Source: CAZUCE01 sp964619265
GTDB taxonomy: Bacteria; Planctomycetota; UBA1135; GCA-002686595
DNA length: 64,000 nt
Direction: 5' to 3'
Assembly: GCA_964619265.1 (NCBI GenBank)
Contig: CAZUCE010000007.1
Span: 62,001 to 126,000 of the forward strand
This document shows positions 60,310-64,000 of the stretch, in pieces. Each line of letters begins with the position of its first letter. Position 1 is the stretch's first letter. The position numbers and the translations under genes were made by a program. The notes under the pieces are model-generated. The model made no database searches. It worked only from the letters and a program-made list of their open reading frames with translations, and was not told the origin of the DNA.

Positions 60310-61596
60310 ATGCTTTTCAACACCGGCAATTCTTCGGCCCCGCGGCTGCGCGCCCGGGCGGCCTCCCTCTGCCTCGCTGCTGTGGCGACCGTCCTCGCAC
60401 CTGACTTGGCTCTCGCGGGCGACGCCCCCAGCTTGTTTGCGCTTCGCGTTGGGCGGGCCGAGACCGTCTCGGGAGAGGCGATTCCCTACGCAGTCGTGCT
60501 GATCGAAGACGGCGAAATCACCGCCATCGGTCAGGACCTTCCGATCGAACGTGGAATTCCGATCTACGAGATGCCCAATGCTGTGGTTACCCCGGGCTTC
60601 GTGAGTTGCAAGTCGCGCATCGGTCTCGACTCCCGGCGCTCGTCGGGTCTCATGCCGCAGATGCGAGCGGTCGACGAGCTGTATCCAGCAGAGGGGGGCT
60701 ACGGTGACCTGGTCGAGCACGGGGTCACCACGCTCGGCCTTTACCCTTCCGGCGGAGGCGTCGTCGGCCAGTCGGTAGCGGTGCAGCCGCTGGGCTCGAG
60801 TTCCGATGACATGGTGCTCAACGACTCGGCTTACATGCTGATGTACTGCGGCACGGACAAGCAGACCAAGAAGTACTTGGCAGACGCTTTTGAACTGGTG
60901 GATGACTACCTGAAAGACGTCGACAAAGAGCGCGAGAAGTTCGACAAGAAGAACTCGAAGAAGAAATCTAAGAAAGACGACGACGACGAGGACGAGAAGA
61001 AGTCCGACAGCTCCGACGAGTTCGTGCCTCCGATTCCCGATGAGCGCACCCTGCCGATGTTGCAGCTGGTCACCGGCGAAATGCGCGCCCTGATCGGGAT
61101 CCGCAAAGCGGCCGACTACTTGCACTTTCTGCAGGTCATCGAGGGGCGCGAATTCGAATGGGACCTGGCCTGTGACCTGCGCGACGAGTTGGACCTGTTC
61201 CATATCGCCGAGCGTCTCGGCGAAGCCGGTGTCCGCATGGTTGTCGACCCGTTGATCACGTTGCACCCCGGCACTCGCCGCGAACGCAACCTTCCGGCCG
61301 AGCTGGCTGATGCCGGAGTCAAGGTCGCGTTCGTGCCGCGTCGCGACTCGGTCAATGGCCACGAAGCTTGGCTCGGCGAGGTTTCCAAATTGGTTCGCTA
61401 TGGGATGTCTCCCGAGCATGCGCTGCGCGCGATGACCCTTGAGCCGGCCCAGGTGCTGGGCCTCGGGGACGAGTTGGGCAGCTTGGAAGTCGGCAAGCGC
61501 GCCGACCTGATCGTGTTTGACGGTGACCCGTTCGGGCCGACCACAGAGATCGCAGCCGTGATCCTGGGCGGCGAGTTGGTCCACGGAGAGCTGTAA
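60310..61596 (+). CDS. Exported amidohydrolase-like protein lacking HxH (array gene 10)
   Basis: A 428-residue protein starting at ATG 60310 (an open frame from 60184 overlaps gene 9 and is less likely); signal peptide ASLCLAAVATVLAPDLALAG. Sandwich strands FALRVGRAETVSGEAIPYAV and EITAIGQDLPI; motif site VVTPGFVSCKSRIGLDS, with HxH replaced by Cys-Lys-Ser. Residues about 203-238 are a Lys/Asp-rich insertion (KNSKKKSKKDDDDEDEKKSD) at the same place as in gene 1. Ends with DELGSLEVGKRADLIVFDGD. Predicted non-catalytic. Confidence 0.85.
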   Translation: MLFNTGNSSAPRLRARAASLCLAAVATVLAPDLALAGDAPSLFALRVGRAETVSGEAIPYAVVLIEDGEITAIGQDLPIERGIPIYEMPNAVVTPGFVSCKSRIGLDSRRSSGLMPQMRAVDELYPAEGGYGDLVEHGVTTLGLYPSGGGVVGQSVAVQPLGSSSDDMVLNDSAYMLMYCGTDKQTKKYLADAFELVDDYLKDVDKEREKFDKKNSKKKSKKDDDDEDEKKSDSSDEFVPPIPDERTLPMLQLVTGEMRALIGIRKAADYLHFLQVIEGREFEWDLACDLRDELDLFHIAERLGEAGVRMVVDPLITLHPGTRRERNLPAELADAGVKVAFVPRRDSVNGHEAWLGEVSKLVRYGMSPEHALRAMTLEPAQVLGLGDELGSLEVGKRADLIVFDGDPFGPTTEIAAVILGGELVHGEL

Positions 61597-61648
61597 CTCT
61601 CGGATCTCTCCCACCCGATACTTAGTAGCGAACAACGGACAAAGCCCC

Positions 61649-63247
61649 ATGAAGCGCCTCCACACTCCCTCGACCCTCGCCGCCCTCCTGTTCGGAATCA
61701 CCGCAGCCCAGGCCGCGCCCCTTTGGGCCCCGGCCGGTTTGCCTGTTCGCTATATCCTCGATGACGAGGAGCAGGAGGAAGAAGAAGACGCCGAGGAAGA
61801 AGAAGGTCCGCGCTGGACCGCGGTAACGGGCGGCGACGTCTACACCGGACTCGGTGAGACCCTGCGCGGAGCCACGGTGCTTTCCAAGGACGGCAAGATC
61901 TTCGAGATCGGTTACGACCTTTACCTGCCGGAAGGAACAGAGACGCTCAACGCGCGCGGGCTCCGCGTGTACCCGGGGATGGTGGCCCTGTCGGCCAGCT
62001 CGCGCGTCACTCAAGGAACCCTGGCGCCTGAAGACCCGGACATGTTCCTCGCGGAGGTCTCGAACGAAGATCCGGATGCCCTGGATTGGCCTGAGGACTG
62101 GGGCCCGGCCCCGACCGATGGGGCGGCTAAGGGCGAGGAGGTCGACAAGGGCATCCTCGACAACTACGACCCGTTCAGTCAGTTCTTGGTTCTGTCGCTC
62201 GGCGCTGGGATTACGACGGTTGAACAATCCGGTTCCGCAATCAAGTTGCGCCGCAACACGATCGAGGACGTGGTCACCGCCGAAGATCACTTGGTTTCGA
62301 TGAGCTTTGGATCTGGTGAGGGACGCAAGCGCATCCGAACGGATTTCGCGGCGGCCGCCGAGTACCTGCGTGAGTACCGCGCCTGGGAGAAGCTTGGCGA
62401 CGACGATGTCGACGAGCCCAGCAAGCGCGGAATCAACAGCGCGATCCTTCGCGTGCTGGAAGGCAAGGGCCAGGCCAAGTTCAACGCCTCAACTCGCGAG
62501 GAGCTTTTGGGGATCGCGCGCCTTGCTCAAACCTATGACTTCCGACCGGCGATCTTTGGAGCTCGTGAGGGCTGGATCGTGGCCGACGAACTCGGCCGCG
62601 CTGGCGCAACGATCGTGCTTACGCCGCGCGATCGTCAGTGGAAGCAGGAGCGCCTGAATGCGGACGGCGGTAGCTCGATCGAAAACGCCGCCAAGCTTTA
62701 CGCGGCTGGCTGTCAAATTGCCGTGCAGCCGACCTCGGGTGCGATTGACCTTGGCGGCATCGCCGGCCGTGACTTGCTGCACTTGATGATTGAGGCGGGC
62801 TTTGCGGTACGCGGCGGGCTTTCCAACCAAGCCGCTCTTGAGGCCGTGACGATCATTCCGGCTCGCGTGCTGGGTGCCGATCACCGCATCGGAACGATCG
62901 AGGTGGGCAAGGACGCCGACCTGGTCGTGACCGACGGAGATCTGCTGCACTACGAGACGTTCGTTCAGTACGCGGTCGTGGGCGGCGAGATCGCCTACGA
63001 CAAGAACGAAGAGCTCTACTACGCTCACATTCGACCCCTGGACGACACCGATCGCATCGGGGTCGAGGGTGAAGAAGAAGCTGCTTTGGAGGCCGAGTCC
63101 GGCGACGCTGAGGGGGAAGCCTCCGAGGAAGACGGCGAAGAAGAGACTGAGGAAGAGTCCGAAGAGGAAGAGCCCGGCGAGGACGAGAAGGCCGGCGACG
63201 GCGAAGAGCCGGAGGGCGACACCGGGGGCTCGGCGAACCACCTCTAG
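61649..63247 (+). CDS. Exported amidohydrolase-like protein lacking HxH, acidic tail (array gene 11)
   Basis: A 532-residue protein, signal peptide TLAALLFGITAAQAAPLW. A Glu-rich stretch directly after the signal (DEEQEEEEDAEEEEGPRW) precedes the sandwich strands. Motif site VYPGMVALSASSRVTQG lacks both His. The conserved end HRIGTIEVGKDADLVVTDGD is followed by about 60 residues of almost pure acidic sequence (EEETEEESEEEEPGEDEKAG). Lid region GSGEGRKRIRTDFAAAAEYL resembles gene 5. Predicted non-catalytic; the polyacidic tail may bind cations or basic partners outside the cell. Last gene of the array; the next gene begins 210 nt later. Confidence 0.85.
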   Translation: MKRLHTPSTLAALLFGITAAQAAPLWAPAGLPVRYILDDEEQEEEEDAEEEEGPRWTAVTGGDVYTGLGETLRGATVLSKDGKIFEIGYDLYLPEGTETLNARGLRVYPGMVALSASSRVTQGTLAPEDPDMFLAEVSNEDPDALDWPEDWGPAPTDGAAKGEEVDKGILDNYDPFSQFLVLSLGAGITTVEQSGSAIKLRRNTIEDVVTAEDHLVSMSFGSGEGRKRIRTDFAAAAEYLREYRAWEKLGDDDVDEPSKRGINSAILRVLEGKGQAKFNASTREELLGIARLAQTYDFRPAIFGAREGWIVADELGRAGATIVLTPRDRQWKQERLNADGGSSIENAAKLYAAGCQIAVQPTSGAIDLGGIAGRDLLHLMIEAGFAVRGGLSNQAALEAVTIIPARVLGADHRIGTIEVGKDADLVVTDGDLLHYETFVQYAVVGGEIAYDKNEELYYAHIRPLDDTDRIGVEGEEEAALEAESGDAEGEASEEDGEEETEEESEEEEPGEDEKAGDGEEPEGDTGGSANHL

Positions 63248-63330
63248 GCATCCGAGCTTTGGGTCTCGCTCCGCTTTTGGGAGCCCGAGGCGAGCGGGCC
63301 GGCGAACGGGTGTAGGCGGCCCCAGGCGGA

Positions 63331-63347
63331 CCCCCCAGCGAGGGGGG
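63331..63347. terminator. GC hairpin downstream of the amidohydrolase array
   Basis: CCCCCC at 63331-63336 pairs with GGGGGG at 63342-63347 across AGCGA. It lies 84 nt after the last array gene and 110 nt before the TrpD2-like gene. It has no T-tract, so it may be a terminator or leader structure. Confidence 0.35.
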
Positions 63348-63457
63348 GCGCATGGGGCGTCCCAGGTTGACGAGGGGCAGATTCCCCCCCTCGCAGAGTC
63401 CACAACAACTTGGGTAGAGTGCTGGCATGCCCCCGCGAGCCGCGGTGGCCCCTCTCT

Positions 63458-64000
63458 ATGTCCCTTCGAGACTCGCTCCGGCTCCTGGGTTCCCAACGGG
63501 GAGTTGGACGCAACCTCAACGCCGAAGAGGCGTACCGAGCCTTTACTTCCATCCTGGCTGGATCGGAGTCGGACATTCGGATTGCGACCTTCCTGACAAC
63601 CTTGCGCTGGAAGGGCGTCACCGTGGAAGAGCTTGTCGGTTTCGCCCGGGCTCTGCGGGATCAAGCGCGGATCCCCTGCGTCGGGATGTCGGAGCTCGTC
63701 ACGCTGTGTCCGCCGCAAGAGGGTTACGACTCGATGCCGCCGCTCGATGTGGCTGCCGGCCTGATGGCGGCCGGGGCCGGAGCTCGCGTGCTCATGGTGG
63801 TGGACCGCAACGTGCCACCCAAGCGAGGCGTCTCGGCCTCCAACGTCCTGGAACGTCTGGAATGCGGCCTGACCTGGGATCCGAACGAAGCCGAGGATTG
63901 GGTTGCCAAGGCGCGCTTCAGTGCGATCGGAGCGCCGGGCATGCTTCCTGCCCTGCTCGGTCTCCGCGATGTGCGACGAGACATCGGCCTTCGGACGCCC
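63458..64000 (+). CDS. TrpD2-like (anthranilate phosphoribosyltransferase family) protein, truncated by window end
   Basis: At least 181 residues from ATG 63458, open to the last base; the C-terminal part lies outside. The N-terminal helical domain matches the phosphoribosyltransferase TrpD family: NLNAEEAYRAFTSILAGSES and RIATFLTTLRWKGVTVEELV. In true TrpD the next element is a DxxGTGG PRPP-binding loop; here the region reads LCPPQEGYDSMPPLDVAAGL and the following GNRxxSS loop reads VDRNVPPKRGVSASNVLERL. The loss of the GTGG loop points to the TrpD2/YbiB-type group, some of which bind nucleic acids rather than make tryptophan. No other trp gene is near. Assignment is to family level only. 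Confidence 0.75.
   Translation, partial: MSLRDSLRLLGSQRGVGRNLNAEEAYRAFTSILAGSESDIRIATFLTTLRWKGVTVEELVGFARALRDQARIPCVGMSELVTLCPPQEGYDSMPPLDVAAGLMAAGAGARVLMVVDRNVPPKRGVSASNVLERLECGLTWDPNEAEDWVAKARFSAIGAPGMLPALLGLRDVRRDIGLRTP

Noticed and set aside
61649..63247. Acidic tails of array proteins as frameshift artefacts
   Set aside because: The acidic stretches stay in the frame of the conserved domain, recur in several paralogues at comparable places, and the frame of gene 11 ends cleanly.
1..64000. CRISPR arrays, insertion sequences, prophage or tRNA genes
   Set aside because: No regularly spaced direct repeats, transposase-like proteins, integrases or cloverleaf sequences were recognised on either strand.

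Overview
The window is a high-GC bacterial chromosome segment that is densely coded. It has no rRNA, tRNA, insertion sequence, phage or CRISPR signature. Gene content (thrombospondin type 3 repeat surface protein, long MscS-type channel, a type II secretion/pseudopilin operon with a lipoprotein secretin, large arrays of exported amidohydrolases, M13 peptidase) and the frequent absence of Shine-Dalgarno motifs point to a Gram-negative, probably Planctomycetota-like organism. That assignment is inference; no marker gene here settles it.

Layout. 0.1-6.1 kb: an exported Ca-binding-repeat protein, an ECF sigma factor / membrane anti-sigma candidate / RseB-like lipoprotein module, then a small receiver-domain and CheC-like gene set. 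6.3-12.9 kb: a split glutamine-dependent NAD synthase (separate synthetase and nitrilase-type amidase genes), a MoxR ATPase, a HAD hydrolase, a TPR lipoprotein and an rRNA methyltransferase. 12.9-20.7 kb (minus): usp, transketolase, a 1213-aa mechanosensitive channel and mltA, apparently one operon. 20.9-23.0 kb: a secreted class C beta-lactamase-like hydrolase. 23.0-31.5 kb (minus): an eight-gene type II secretion operon. 32.7-45.6 kb: deoxynucleoside salvage (deoB, deoA, nupC, punA on plus; rpiB-like, deoC on minus), interleaved with a c-type cytochrome lipoprotein, an M13 peptidase, a beta-barrel candidate and a metalloprotease-like lipoprotein. 46.7-63.2 kb: eleven consecutive exported amidohydrolase-fold genes. 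63.5 kb to the end: a partial TrpD2-like gene.

The most striking observations are these. (1) An exported TlpA/thioredoxin-like protein (42937-43926) has an in-frame TGA exactly where the first catalytic cysteine of CxxC belongs (Trp-TGA-Ser-Asp-Cys). The reading frame then continues for 267 codons to a second TGA followed by a perfect 20-bp terminator, so it is a strong selenoprotein candidate. (2) The amidohydrolase array holds twelve modules. Only the four central, translationally coupled genes keep the metal-binding residues; the eight flanking modules have lost the HxH motif and several carry highly charged insertions. (3) The deoC and rpiB-like proteins both carry N-terminal amphipathic-helix extensions like cargo peptides of sugar-phosphate-utilising microcompartments, although no shell gene is present here.

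Functionally, the deo cluster would import (deoxy)nucleosides (NupC), split them (DeoA, PNP), isomerise deoxyribose-1-phosphate (DeoB) and cleave deoxyribose-5-phosphate to glyceraldehyde-3-phosphate and acetaldehyde (DeoC). The exported hydrolases, peptidase and secretion operon suggest a lifestyle based on breaking down external polymers or detritus.
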